Assembly: GCF_025147325.1 (NCBI RefSeq)
Contig: NZ_CP102262.1
Span: 558,001-622,000, forward strand
DNA: 64,000 nucleotides
DNA from: Bacteroides stercoris ATCC 43183
Lineage (GTDB): Bacteria; Bacteroidota; Bacteroidia; Bacteroidales; Bacteroidaceae
Direction of reading: 5' to 3'
Shown: positions 34,830 through 42,671 of the stretch, in pieces
How positions within the stretch are numbered: position 1 is the stretch's first letter
How the letters are laid out: the number at the start of each line of letters is the position of its first letter
The notes under the pieces: generated by a model
Databases searched by the model: none
The model's input: only the letters and a program-made list of their open reading frames with translations
What the model was told of the DNA's origin: nothing
Position numbers and translations under genes: made by a program

Positions 34830-35718
34830 TACATTATTCCTTTCAGATAATTCTTAATATCATCCTTTGTCTTTAGCTGTACAGGCGGCTTCCCACCATC
34901 TTTGTTTCCGTCCGTTTGCTCCGGCTCTTGTTCCACACGTGCCGCATCTGCCAGCATGATTTGTACGTTTAGCCAACTGATACCCCAAAGCAGATAATCG
35001 TAAGTCCAGCCAAAGGACTTGATAATTTCCCCACGATTACCCCACGGGCTATTTAGCCCGATTACTCTACTCGGTTTGCTTTGAGTTTCTTCGGATTGGT
35101 CGTTCCTATCTCCCGTATTGACCGAATAGAGGACGTAAAACCCCCGGGATTCATCATTTGGCTTATCACGTCTGCCAGCTTTTCAAGCCGGGTAGATGTA
35201 AGGTGTTCCATGAAAAACGCTTTCAAGGCTTTCACCTCTTTGTCTTTAGAGGGGTCAGCTACCACGGGATTGTTAAGCACGGCTACGGCTGCAATCTCAG
35301 CCATCAGAGGAATATACTTGAAAAGGCGTTTGCTTTCCTGTATGGGTTCGGCTTGTATCTTTTCCTCATCGTATTCTATATTCAGATACAACCGCCTCAA
35401 ACAATCCATCGTACCCAAATAAAGAGGCTTCAAATGGAAGTGGCGCATATATACACGCTCCATAGTTTGCAAAGCGGCATTGGGTACTTCTGTTTCGGAC
35501 ACATCCCAGCCTTTGGGAATACGTTTGTCACGCCACATCTTTACATGGTTCGGAAAATGCTTATTCCACCAACGGATGAAGCGTGGCGGTTTTACCGGGT
35601 TAATTTTAAGCGGTACATTGAATTTCACTCCCATGTTCACAAGTGCCTGTATCGCCTTTTCTTCGATTTCCAAGCGTTCTTCACGGGTCAATTCACGTTC
35701 ATTATTCAGTTGTTCCAT
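34829..35718 (-). CDS. Frameshifted tail assembly chaperone (long form, predicted)
   Basis: Predicted product of a -1 shift at the heptamer G GGT TTT (35137-35143). Residues 1-194 are shared with the short form, then 102 residues follow in the -1 frame to TAA at 34829-34831. The extension has natural composition (FGWTYDYLLWGISWLNVQ) and no start codon of its own until deep inside, so frameshifting is the only sensible way to express it. Its stop overlaps the tape measure start. This is the lambda G/GT arrangement: the long form binds the tape measure and the tail tube and is absent from the virion. Total length would be 296 residues. Confidence 0.8.
35062..35718 (-). CDS. Tail assembly chaperone, short form (gpG-like)
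   Basis: A 218-residue protein, the in-frame product of the gene ahead of the tape measure. It begins MEQLNNERELTREER, is basic and helical, and ends with GTTNPKKLKANRVE. No structural virion motif is visible, and position between the tail tube and tape measure fits a tail assembly chaperone. Residues after 194 belong to the 0 frame only. The frame contains the slippery site in codons 193-194 (GGT TTT). Confidence 0.85.
   Translation of the reverse strand: MEQLNNERELTREERLEIEEKAIQALVNMGVKFNVPLKINPVKPPRFIRWWNKHFPNHVKMWRDKRIPKGWDVSETEVPNAALQTMERVYMRHFHLKPLYLGTMDCLRRLYLNIEYDEEKIQAEPIQESKRLFKYIPLMAEIAAVAVLNNPVVADPSKDKEVKALKAFFMEHLTSTRLEKLADVISQMMNPGGFTSSIRSIREIGTTNPKKLKANRVE
35137..35143 (-). 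promoter_or_regulatory. Slippery heptamer for -1 programmed frameshifting
   Basis: On the minus strand the sequence reads G GGT TTT in the 0 frame (CCC GGG GGT TTT ACG). This fits the X XXY YYZ rule (GGG, TTT, T). Slippage by one base gives GGG TTT TAC, which enters the long open -1 frame that reaches the tape measure start. Confidence 0.85.
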
Positions 35719-35732
35719 TTGTCTTAAAAGTT

Positions 35733-35762
35733 AAAAAGCCCCCCATCCGGGGATAGGAGGCT
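35733..35762 (-). terminator. Hairpin with T-run between tail tube and chaperone genes
   Basis: On the minus strand AGCC, bulge, CCCC-GGAT-GGGG, GGCT, then TTTTT. It looks like a partial terminator (attenuator), which would lower chaperone and tape measure expression relative to the abundant tail tube protein. Confidence 0.55.
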
Positions 35763-35786
35763 ATCGGTTCTCAGACTTTTTCAGTG

Positions 35787-36296
35787 TCATGCTACTGTTG
35801 GGTCGCTCATTTCCTCGCTTGCTTGCAAGTTTGATTGGAACTTGATAGTCATAGGCACAAGGCAGATACCCTTTGAAGAATAGGTAATCTCGAATGTCGG
35901 GATGATACGCACATTGGCACACCCGATAAACAAGCCCTCTTCCGGTTGAATCCATAACGCCCACTCCTTGTATTCCAATTTTCGTGGACGAATCCAAGTG
36001 CGCTTGCCCTTTTCTCCAGCAATAGTACCACCGAAATAACGTGCAAGCAATTCCAAATCCGGGTCCATCAAAGAAAGCTCCACATTTGTAGGTGTTTCAC
36101 CCACCAACGTAATAACCTTGCTTGACGTTTCCGACTTATGTTCCGTGATTTCGGGAGAATCATCTTTCAAGTTGCAAGTGTCTTGATACACATCGCCCAA
36201 ATCAAGCCATTGGTTGCCTTTTGCGGGCATACTTCCATCGGTCATGGCAGGGGCGATATAAATCTTTTTCAACCCCATTGTTGCTAAAATCGGCAT
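35787..36296 (-). CDS. Major tail tube protein
   Basis: A 169-residue beta-rich protein of the right size and position for the tail tube subunit of a siphovirus. It contains a SSKVITLVGETPTNVELSLMDPDLELL segment reminiscent of the conserved tail-tube core, then a WALWIQPEEGLFIG strand pair and an Arg/Pro-rich stretch. It forms stacked hexamer rings in the tail. It is preceded by the tail terminator gene and followed by an attenuator-like hairpin. No sheath gene follows, in keeping with a non-contractile tail. Confidence 0.8.
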   Translation of the reverse strand: MPILATMGLKKIYIAPAMTDGSMPAKGNQWLDLGDVYQDTCNLKDDSPEITEHKSETSSKVITLVGETPTNVELSLMDPDLELLARYFGGTIAGEKGKRTWIRPRKLEYKEWALWIQPEEGLFIGCANVRIIPTFEITYSSKGICLVPMTIKFQSNLQASEEMSDPTVA

Positions 36297-36311
36297 AATC
36301 TTAATTTTTTA

Positions 36312-36737
36312 TTAGTTGATACTCTTTTCTCTTACTGTAAGCTCCAAAGCAAGGGAAACAAAATGTTCGTTTTGGTCTTTCTCCTTAATCGGTGGGTTAA
36401 ACCGCCCTATGTTCCAGTTATAGCCTTTCCCACTTTCATAATGGTTTTTCAACACCTCAACCACCTTTGCCCTTATCTCTATGAGCCTCTTAAAATGTGT
36501 CCTGTAAACGGCTTGCCCCTTGCCTTTGGCTATCACCTTATCCGGCACATGAATATTCACGTTTATCTGACCGTAGCGCACGGATGCTTCACCGTCTATC
36601 GTATGAGGGACAATTATCACATCCTCTTTGGTGTAGTCGTTACGCTCGTAATCAATCACACCCGAAATGAAGTTTTTCACCTCGCTTGCTTGAAGCATGG
36701 CGTAAACCTTTGTTGCTATTTCCTCAGTCGTTATCAT
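36312..36737 (-). CDS. Tail terminator / tail completion protein
   Basis: A 141-residue protein of mixed alpha and beta composition in the head-tail joining cluster, between the HK97 gp10-like protein and the tail tube gene. This is the standard location of the tail terminator (gpU-like) that caps the tail. No catalytic motif is visible. The start overlaps the preceding gene by 4 bases (ATGA). The assignment rests mostly on gene order. Confidence 0.55.
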   Translation of the reverse strand: MITTEEIATKVYAMLQASEVKNFISGVIDYERNDYTKEDVIIVPHTIDGEASVRYGQINVNIHVPDKVIAKGKGQAVYRTHFKRLIEIRAKVVEVLKNHYESGKGYNWNIGRFNPPIKEKDQNEHFVSLALELTVREKSIN

Positions 36738-37204
36738 GCTGCGTTCCCGAATAATTCGATTGCTTTCTTATTAGCTTTCATCACCAACTTGTTAATCTCG
36801 GCAGGAAGTTCGCTTTTGGCTTTCAGTTCGGCAGGTAGAATCACGTTGTACCCTTTGGCTTCCACGTAGGCGGCATAATTCATTCCGGCTACTATAATGA
36901 GGGAAAAAGTGTTTGGCAGCGTGGCGGCATACTTCATTGCAGCCTCCAACATGGCTTTCGCACCCTCTCCGGGCTGGTCTGACCCACCATAGTAAACGAT
37001 TTCCTTATTCTGTACCACGGCATAGCCTATAGAGTTGGTTAAATTGCCCGTTTGGTCTTGGTAGTTGTGGCTATCCTTAGCATACTTAGCCAGCTTTTCG
37101 CCCATGTATTTTAACAAGGTTACGAAAGCCAATTCAAGTTGCTTTTGGAAAGCAGCCACGGGGTTTAAGATAGCCCCTTTGTCAAACATCGGCATTATCC
37201 CCAT
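36734..37204 (-). CDS. Minor tail / neck protein, HK97 gp10-like
   Basis: A 156-residue protein with a helical N-terminus (FQKQLELAFVTLLKYMGEKLAKYAKDSHNYQDQTGNLTNSIGY). The YxDQTGNLTNSIGY pattern and the later FSLIIVAGMNYAAYVEAKGYNVI pattern are the hallmarks of the HK97 gp10-like family of head-tail joining proteins. It overlaps the gene on each side by a few bases, so the neck genes are translationally coupled. Confidence 0.8.
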   Translation of the reverse strand: MGIMPMFDKGAILNPVAAFQKQLELAFVTLLKYMGEKLAKYAKDSHNYQDQTGNLTNSIGYAVVQNKEIVYYGGSDQPGEGAKAMLEAAMKYAATLPNTFSLIIVAGMNYAAYVEAKGYNVILPAELKAKSELPAEINKLVMKANKKAIELFGNAA

Positions 37205-37527
37205 ATCTCTATGTATTTAGGGTTTGTATCATCTATTCCCGAAATGGTGAACTCATCCACACCTCCACGCTCCAAAGTCACTTCCACACGTGCGCCTATA
37301 CTCAAATCACCCTCAAAGTAGGATGGTAAAAACACATCAAAGGTGTATGAATACATTTGCCCGTCCGTTCCCAATCGTTGCTTGGCAGGTATGAATTTCT
37401 CCACTTGACACTCACAGCCTTTCACCCACACGGGCGCATCATCGTCCGTGTAAAATCCCGTTGCTTCATCCCTCGTTGCTTCAAGGGGCAAAGCGGTGTA
37501 TCTGAAAGTTCCGTTATTCCGTGCCAT
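37195..37527 (-). CDS. Head-tail connector / head closure protein
   Basis: A 110-residue protein of beta-rich composition (VEVTLERGGVDEFTISGIDDTNP) in the neck cluster. ATG 37527 was chosen because it begins MARNNGTFRYTALPLEA and lies just 1 base after the upstream stop, whereas a longer frame would overlap that gene by more than 40 bases. Size and order suit the stopper or closure protein (HK97 gp7-like or SPP1 gp16-like). The exact family is not certain. Confidence 0.6.
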   Translation of the reverse strand: MARNNGTFRYTALPLEATRDEATGFYTDDDAPVWVKGCECQVEKFIPAKQRLGTDGQMYSYTFDVFLPSYFEGDLSIGARVEVTLERGGVDEFTISGIDDTNPKYIEIWG

Positions 37528-37528
37528 A

Positions 37529-37867
37529 TCACCACAAATTAGAGCCGTCCGTAATGGAAGAAACTTCGACAAAATCCGAAACGTCCAAACCGTTCTCGTT
37601 GCAAAGGTCTTTAATGCGCTTCTCCAACTTCTCCACGCTGTAGCCTTGTGAGGACTTACCTAACGTGTCATTGGTAAGCACAATCATCCGCTTTAGCACC
37701 TTTATAGCGGCTATGGCTATCGTGCGTTGGTCTGTGTCGGCATTGTACTCACTATCCCAGTCGCTTATCTTCACATCAGCAAGTGCCTTTTGCAAAGCAA
37801 GGCGGCTTGGGGTATAGGGTTCAAGCTCACCCACCAACGCATTGTATTTTGTCAAAGTTCCCATCAC
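37529..37867 (-). CDS. Head-tail adaptor protein
   Basis: A 112-residue mostly helical protein (LQKALADVKISDWDSEYN and IAIAAIKVLKRMIVLTN) in the position of the small helical adaptor that joins the portal ring to the closure protein (gp6/gp15-like). The assignment comes from gene order and helical character. It lies 1 base upstream of the closure-like gene. Confidence 0.6.
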   Translation of the reverse strand: MMGTLTKYNALVGELEPYTPSRLALQKALADVKISDWDSEYNADTDQRTIAIAAIKVLKRMIVLTNDTLGKSSQGYSVEKLEKRIKDLCNENGLDVSDFVEVSSITDGSNLW

Positions 37868-37869
37868 TA

Positions 37870-38196
37870 CTATTTTTCAAGGGCTTCTTTCAAAGCCGTT
37901 ACACTCTCATCTGAAAGGGCTTCAATCGCTTTGGTTACACCTTTAACCCCGGCATTTTTGGCAACGGGGGCATTGATGGATTCCAAAGCATCCTTTACCA
38001 CATTCAAATCATATTCATTGTCTTGGAAAGTGACCTTTTCAGCCTGTTTGCTTTCCAAAGACTTAATCACACAAATGCCCCTTGCAACCAAATCATTAAC
38101 TCGGTTAAGCTCATCGGTATGCAAGGTTTCACCTACCTTGTAGATTTTGCCTTTGTCGTTTTTGTCTATAAACGCTTTCTTTACTGCCAGTTCCAT
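37870..38196 (-). CDS. Small protein next to the major capsid gene
   Basis: A 108-residue protein (ATG 38196; the frame extends to 38202 only with a TTG). The first half, FIDKNDKGKIYKVGETLHTDELNRVNDLVARGICVI, resembles small beta-barrel proteins encoded next to phage capsid genes. The second half is helical and ends ALSDESVTALKEALEK. It may decorate or stabilise the head or be a head-tail joining factor. It lies 12 bases from the capsid stop. Confidence 0.6.
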   Translation of the reverse strand: MELAVKKAFIDKNDKGKIYKVGETLHTDELNRVNDLVARGICVIKSLESKQAEKVTFQDNEYDLNVVKDALESINAPVAKNAGVKGVTKAIEALSDESVTALKEALEK

Positions 38197-38207
38197 AAGC
38201 AAAAGAT

Positions 38208-39443
38208 TTAGCCTACTTCAAGAGCTGTTGCACTCTCAAATTCGGATTTAGTCCAATAGGTACGTGCCACACCATTTGCATCGGCTGGTACTTCCTTTTC
38301 CTCAAAGCCACGCACCTGTAAACAGATGATAGCACCAATTTCAGTGATAAGAGGCAACAAACGTCCAGAGCCTTGTGTATATTCGGCTGCAACTTGACCA
38401 GTGGATTCCCCGGTACGCCACTTGGCGATACGAATACCACCGCCAGCGTTCATGTAGTCCACGTTTTCTTCCTCTATCAACTCGCTATCTTCAATGGCGG
38501 GCTGAATTTCACCGATAACCCCGGCAGGCTTGATACAGATAAAGTTGTGATTCCACGGTTCAAGCGATTTACGCTTACCGTCCATATCCATACCCATTTT
38601 ACGGGTAATCACCGTTACAGGGGGGATTTCATTACCAGCAAGCAAATCTGCCATCTGAGCCGTTGTTACGGTCTGAGCCTTTTTATCGTTACCATGTACC
38701 AACAAACGGGTCGTTTCGTCCATACGCAACCAAAAATAGAGGTCTTGGCTCATAAGGATTTCGCCCGGCTCAATGCCACGGTTACGCAGGTCACTACAGA
38801 TAGCCGACAACATCAAAACGGGGGACAACTTGCCAGCTTTGGTATTGGCAGAGTTCCACAAGAAAGCTGATACCAGCTTGTTTGTTTCCGGCATTTGATA
38901 ATCCACCTCGTACTTACGTCCACCCGGATTGTTGATTTCCGGCACGAACTGAGCCACACCCCAATTAGAGAATGCCATCAGAGCGATAAAGTCCATCACG
39001 TCCTTACAGCCCAAATAAGCATCTTTCATGTCGTGGGTAAGGAGCTTTTCAATTTGCTTCACCTTAGCGGATTCACTCAAACGGGGATTTTCGTAAACCT
39101 CCATCAGTTTACGGTAATCACGTGCGTACATGGGGAACTTGTGACCCACACGGGGGATTTCCTTAGTCCACACATCGAAGCCGTCAGAACGCCTCATAGG
39201 TGTAGGTGATTCATCACCAATCAATGTAGCCATGATACGCAAGTTGTACTTACCTACAAGTGCCTCGGCAGTCAATGACATTTGGGGCGTGTTGGTAGTA
39301 AACCAGCTATCACAGTACATCTTCTGAAAAAGGGTTGTTTCACGTTCGGAAGCCTTATCAAAAGTCTTTTTCCACGTTGCCAAAAAGTCAAGCGGTTTGC
39401 CGTCCTTGTGAAGCCCTTTGAATGTTGAAAAAATAGATTTCAT
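38208..39443 (-). CDS. Major capsid protein
   Basis: A 411-residue protein in the correct position (scaffold, decoration, capsid, connectors). It shows mixed alpha/beta content and regions such as DLYFWLRMDETTRLLVHGNDKKAQ and KPAGVIGEIQPAIEDSELI that fit the HK97-type capsid fold (spine helix, P and A domains). No maturation-protease cut site can be assigned. The scaffold gene is separate (40119-40724), so it is not the fused type. No N-terminal delta domain of scaffold type is seen. Confidence 0.8.
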   Translation of the reverse strand: MKSIFSTFKGLHKDGKPLDFLATWKKTFDKASERETTLFQKMYCDSWFTTNTPQMSLTAEALVGKYNLRIMATLIGDESPTPMRRSDGFDVWTKEIPRVGHKFPMYARDYRKLMEVYENPRLSESAKVKQIEKLLTHDMKDAYLGCKDVMDFIALMAFSNWGVAQFVPEINNPGGRKYEVDYQMPETNKLVSAFLWNSANTKAGKLSPVLMLSAICSDLRNRGIEPGEILMSQDLYFWLRMDETTRLLVHGNDKKAQTVTTAQMADLLAGNEIPPVTVITRKMGMDMDGKRKSLEPWNHNFICIKPAGVIGEIQPAIEDSELIEEENVDYMNAGGGIRIAKWRTGESTGQVAAEYTQGSGRLLPLITEIGAIICLQVRGFEEKEVPADANGVARTYWTKSEFESATALEVG

Positions 39444-39462
39444 GTCGTTACGCTAATTTTAG

Positions 39463-40110
39463 TTAGTGTGATTTCGTTAATTTCACGTGGGGATTCCCTT
39501 TCAAGTAATCGCCCGTAGTGTCCTTTTGCCCGGCAGGGATAGGCGGCACACGTCTTTCGTACATTGCGTATTGCATGGTGTCGGCAGAAACATCTACAGA
39601 GGTTTCAAACTCGCCTACTTCCACATCGGCAATCAGTACGGAGTTGGAAGTGCCACGCTCCTTTGGTTTTGCGGCAGTTTGTCCGTCCGAAACAACCTCT
39701 ACCAATACATCATCCTTTACAAGCCCGGCAATGGCTTTGGAGAGAGTGACAATGTAATTGTTTCCGTTTCGCTCAATCTTTTCGATTGTGGGAACATCGG
39801 CAATGGCTGTAGCGGCTGTGCCGTCTTTCAGCACCAAATCACCAACGGCAAAGCAAGGCTCGTAGAACTCATCCACGTACAGGCTTACTTTCTTGGTGTT
39901 TTCTGCATCCACTTCCACCACTTTTGCAGTCTTGATGACTTGCACCGTCCTTTTCACCTCATCCTTGATAGCAAGCGTTCCGGCAGGCACGGTATCGCCA
40001 ACAGCGAAATGTTGGTTTTCCACGTCCAGATTGAAGCCGCCTTGCACGATAGAGGGCGAACCCGTGAAAATGGGTCGCATCCCGGTAAATGAAGCAGTCT
40101 TTCTTTTCAT
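39463..40110 (-). CDS. Head decoration / fibre-like protein
   Basis: A 215-residue protein with repeated beta segments (VGDTVPAGTLAIKDEV and VGDLVLKDGTAATAIA), between the scaffold and capsid genes. Proteins of this size and place usually form trimers that strengthen the head or project as head fibres. The C-terminal QYAMYERRVPPIPAGQKDTTGDYLK is tail-like. The assignment is based on gene order and composition. Confidence 0.6.
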   Translation of the reverse strand: MKRKTASFTGMRPIFTGSPSIVQGGFNLDVENQHFAVGDTVPAGTLAIKDEVKRTVQVIKTAKVVEVDAENTKKVSLYVDEFYEPCFAVGDLVLKDGTAATAIADVPTIEKIERNGNNYIVTLSKAIAGLVKDDVLVEVVSDGQTAAKPKERGTSNSVLIADVEVGEFETSVDVSADTMQYAMYERRVPPIPAGQKDTTGDYLKGNPHVKLTKSH

Positions 40111-40118
40111 TTCATCTT

Positions 40119-40724
40119 TTATTTTACGGTTATTGATTCCAGCAAGCTATCAGCAGCTTCATCAATTTGCTTTTCACTTGCCGCCTTAGAACCCCCTGAG
40201 TGTTCATCATCAAGCCCATTTGTAATAAGCTCCTGTTTGTAAGCGGAAACGGCATCCTCAATATCTTCATCATCGGAGATTGATTTTGCCAAACGGTCAC
40301 GGAGATAAGCCGGGATTTTGTGCTTTTCCATAGCCTTAACTACTTCCTTCGCACGGGCTTCTTTGCTTTCTTTGGCTTCGTAGTTAGCAATCTTTTCCTC
40401 CATTTCCTTTAACCTCTTTTCAGTCGCTTCGTCCAAAGCCACCTTGCCCTTACGTTTAGATTCTTCTTCCTTACGCTTTCTTTCTTCCTCTTCCTCATCC
40501 TCGGTTTGGGTTGGTTTCTTTTTGTTTGCCCATCGGGTTGCTTCACCTTGACTTTCCTTAGCCACTTCCGCAATCAGATTTGCCGTACTTTCTATTGCCT
40601 CATCATCGGTAGAATCATCCTCAATGCTGCCACCCATTTTTTCGGTTATCGCTTTAAGGTACTTCTCCGAAAGACCAGTGTCTTTACACAAGCCTTTGAC
40701 TTTCTCAAAGAGTTTCTTATTCAT
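40119..40724 (-). CDS. Capsid scaffolding protein
   Basis: A 201-residue, highly charged, helical and coiled-coil protein (EDEEEEERKRKEEESKRKGK, EKRLKEMEEKIANYEAKESKEAR). This composition and the position just before the decoration and capsid genes fit a scaffolding protein that guides procapsid assembly. It is the first gene of the leftward structural operon that starts at the promoter at 40764-40771. Confidence 0.75.
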   Translation of the reverse strand: MNKKLFEKVKGLCKDTGLSEKYLKAITEKMGGSIEDDSTDDEAIESTANLIAEVAKESQGEATRWANKKKPTQTEDEEEEERKRKEEESKRKGKVALDEATEKRLKEMEEKIANYEAKESKEARAKEVVKAMEKHKIPAYLRDRLAKSISDDEDIEDAVSAYKQELITNGLDDEHSGGSKAASEKQIDEAADSLLESITVK

Positions 40725-40763
40725 TGTTGCTTTTGTTATTTAGTAAGTTGAACTTCTACAGAG

Positions 40764-40771
40764 CAAAGATA
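40764..40771 (-). promoter_or_regulatory. Probable promoter of the leftward structural operon, -7 box
   Basis: On the minus strand TATCTTTG matches TAnnTTTG, 40 bases upstream of the scaffold gene start. No TTTG is seen at -33. A copy of the operator-like palindrome lies just upstream (40788-40806). Confidence 0.55.
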
Positions 40772-40787
40772 TGAAATAAAATCATAT

Positions 40788-40806
40788 ATGCGTTCTATAA
40801 ACACAC
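40788..40806. promoter_or_regulatory. Operator-like palindrome, ATGCGTT-CTATA-AACACAC
   Basis: One of seven intergenic sites sharing two half-sites of the TGTGTT type separated by 5 bases. It sits upstream of the -7 box of the leftward operon. Confidence 0.6.
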
Positions 40807-40902
40807 ATATTTTACTCGGTAAATTACTTGCCTATTAGCATCTTACGCTTAAAAACAAGACGTAAAAGCGATTTTTCATTTACTATATTCAATATAACAA
40901 AT

Positions 40903-40921
40903 ATGTGTTTGATTAACACAA
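40903..40921. promoter_or_regulatory. Operator-like palindrome, ATGTGTT-TGATT-AACACAA
   Basis: Six of seven base pairs match between half-sites. It lies in the divergent intergenic region between the leftward structural operon and the rightward block. Confidence 0.65.
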
Positions 40922-40947
40922 TAGGAATAATATTTTTCACTCAACAA

Positions 40948-41106
40948 AAATATATCCTCAAAAAGCACAAAATATATCCTGTTTTGCAGTAAATATATCC
41001 ATTCGAGCATTTTCACCCATCTTAAATAAAGGAAATTACCACTAAAAGACTATCAAAACCAACTATCACATAGGTATTTTGAAAATATATCCAAAAATAT
41101 ATCCAA
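40948..41106. repeat. AAATATATCC repeats in the divergent intergenic region
   Basis: AAATATATCC occurs at 40948-40957, 40970-40979, 40991-41000 and 41083-41092, with a variant (AATATATATCC) ending at 41106. The first three starts are spaced 22 and 21 bases, two helical turns. The stretch 40725-41180 otherwise contains no gene. The repeats lie just upstream of the promoter at 41113 and could be activator sites or iterons. Confidence 0.6.
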
Positions 41107-41112
41107 ATACTT

Positions 41113-41143
41113 TGTTATATTAAATATATAGCCTATATTTGCA
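41113..41143 (+). promoter_or_regulatory. Promoter of the rightward block
   Basis: TTTG (41113-41116), 19 bases, then TATATTTG (41136-41143), a full match to the Bacteroidales consensus. Transcription would begin near 41150 and read the genes from 41181 on. Confidence 0.75.
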
Positions 41144-41180
41144 TCGTAATAAGATTGATAACGTTTAAAATATATGTGAT

Positions 41181-41420
41181 ATGGATGTGAATTATATTCT
41201 AATAAAAGGAAACAAGCATTTTAAGTGCCACAGTTTAGCAGAAATGGCTATCTATTTTAGCTTGTCCGTAACCAGCAATGGAAGCGTAATCTGTGATGGC
41301 TACCATGATACAATGTCTTATTCTAAAGAGTGGAGCCACGAAGATATTATTACCGATTTCATACGCAACAGAGTAGAGAAAGTAGTACCTGATGTTGAAA
41401 TATACAAAGTACAAAAATAA
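41181..41420 (+). CDS. Small protein of unknown function, first gene of the rightward block
   Basis: A 79-residue acidic protein without recognised motif. It follows the consensus promoter by 37 bases. Similar small proteins are common in accessory regions of Bacteroides phages. The whole block of small genes is on the strand opposite to the structural genes on both sides. Confidence 0.7.
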   Translation: MDVNYILIKGNKHFKCHSLAEMAIYFSLSVTSNGSVICDGYHDTMSYSKEWSHEDIITDFIRNRVEKVVPDVEIYKVQK

Positions 41421-41445
41421 TAATGCAACACTAAATTTTCAGATT

Positions 41446-41697
41446 ATGGCAACTAAGAGTATTGATAAAAAGAAAACATTGGAATATGCGGTAGCATTTT
41501 ACTTCTATGATTCGGGATGTGTAAACTTTATGATGGGTAATATCATGTACCAGCATATCAAAACCATTTATGACGAAAGGGCAGACGGCAGAGGGCAAAA
41601 CACATTAGAGGTAGTTTACAACTACAAAAAAATGAAATATGAAGTGCTGTGCCTCACAGACAGCAAATTAGCTCAAAAAGAAATATCAATACTATAA
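41446..41697 (+). CDS. Small protein of unknown function
   Basis: An 83-residue protein, ATG 41446 (a longer frame opens at 41392 but overlaps the previous gene). It has an aromatic stretch (YAVAFYFYDSGCVNF) and a basic end. I do not recognise the family. It follows the first gene by 25 bases and is probably in the same message. Confidence 0.65.
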   Translation: MATKSIDKKKTLEYAVAFYFYDSGCVNFMMGNIMYQHIKTIYDERADGRGQNTLEVVYNYKKMKYEVLCLTDSKLAQKEISIL

Positions 41698-41708
41698 TAC
41701 ATATTGCC

Positions 41709-42074
41709 ATGACACAGAAAGAATTTGAAGAAAGAACCGGGTTGAAGCTAACAGCGGACAACTATATAGAGGTTGAAACTTGCTACATGAATACAGACCT
41801 TGATAAAGATGCGTTTTGTAAGTTGTGGATGAAAAACCCGGCAGCTCTGAAAGAAATAGAGCAAAAAACGGTGTTAGTTCGTGAACTTTACGAAGAACGC
41901 AAATGTCTTGCAAACTTTCTTATAGAACAAGCCGAAAAGTGGAGTGCATCAGATTTAAGAGAAAAAGCAATAGCTATGATTGGAGAAAGAGAGTATCTCA
42001 GAAGAAAAATAGCCAAAGGGTACAACCTTTGGAAATTAGACAAAGAACTATTAGACGAAATTTTAAGAAAGTAA
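41709..42074 (+). CDS. Small helical protein of unknown function
   Basis: A 121-residue protein, ATG 41709, 11 bases after the previous stop. It is helix-rich (YEERKCLANFLIEQAEKWSASDLREKAIAMIGE), begins MTQKEFEERTGLKLTADNYIEVE and ends with a charged KELLDEILRK. The first 30 residues have a pattern seen in small phage and plasmid proteins of unknown role in Bacteroides. No catalytic motif is visible. Confidence 0.7.
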   Translation: MTQKEFEERTGLKLTADNYIEVETCYMNTDLDKDAFCKLWMKNPAALKEIEQKTVLVRELYEERKCLANFLIEQAEKWSASDLREKAIAMIGEREYLRRKIAKGYNLWKLDKELLDEILRK

Positions 42075-42103
42075 TAACCAGTAGGGTAGCAATCCCCTAC
42101 ACA

Positions 42104-42256
42104 ATGCAACACCGTATGAAAAAATATTATTTGCAAGGCAAAGAGATTAGCGAAAAACAAGCTAAAGCCATTGAAGCCAAAAATCAGAAGTACATAAGCA
42201 GCAATGATTTTACACTTTGGGCAAAGTGCCAATTTGTAACAGTAGTAACCAAGTAA
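42104..42256 (+). CDS. Very small protein of unknown function
   Basis: A 50-residue basic protein (MQHRMKKYYLQGKEISEKQAK...). ATG 42104 or ATG 42116 could be the start. The central helix has the pattern of a small DNA- or RNA-binding module, but no motif is diagnostic. It lies 29 bases after the previous gene. Confidence 0.55.
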   Translation: MQHRMKKYYLQGKEISEKQAKAIEAKNQKYISSNDFTLWAKCQFVTVVTK

Positions 42257-42267
42257 ATTTCAAAATT

Positions 42268-42447
42268 ATGAATGAATACACTTATATCATTTTCGACCAT
42301 AACGGCAGACGTTTGGGAAAGATTGAGTTTGGAGTGCGCAACAGCGTTCCATCCGCAAAAGAAATAAAAGAAGCCATTAAAGATGGTTTCCCAAATGGTG
42401 CGACTTATAAATTAATCGTTCCAACAAGCGTGTGTATCAACCAATAA
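42268..42447 (+). CDS. Small protein of unknown function
   Basis: A 59-residue protein (MNEYTYIIFDHNGRRLGKIEFG), ATG 42268, with alternating strands and a helix (SAKEIKEAIKDGF). It resembles a small beta-alpha fold; no catalytic residues are seen. A longer frame to 42217 exists but would overlap the previous gene by 40 bases. Confidence 0.6.
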   Translation: MNEYTYIIFDHNGRRLGKIEFGVRNSVPSAKEIKEAIKDGFPNGATYKLIVPTSVCINQ

Positions 42448-42458
42448 AATTTTAGGAT

Positions 42459-42671
42459 ATGGGAATATTGAAAGATGCAATTTTAGCGGCAATACAGCAG
42501 GAACACCCGGATGCTCATTGGGTGGGAAACGAAAAACCCCACATGATAGAATCTACAGCGCAAGCAAAATACAATGACGTTAGACGTGTTGAACGCAATT
42601 ATACTAAAGGCGTTCACAAGGCAAGAAAGGAGGCTCACAATGGCAATAGTAACAGTACAAGACATTTATAG
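42459..42671 (+). CDS. Small basic protein of unknown function
   Basis: A 70-residue protein (MGILKDAILAAIQQEHPDAH...), helical at first and basic at the end. It overlaps the next gene by 32 bases. An 11-base gap separates it from the previous stop. Confidence 0.6.
   Translation: MGILKDAILAAIQQEHPDAHWVGNEKPHMIESTAQAKYNDVRRVERNYTKGVHKARKEAHNGNSNSTRHL

Noticed and set aside
35761..36046. Short frames inside the tail tube gene
   Set aside because: They are alternate-frame shadows of the tail tube gene with no separate start signals.
40925..41110. AAATATATCC repeats as a CRISPR array
   Set aside because: The units are 10 bp, too short, and spacing is irregular after the third copy.
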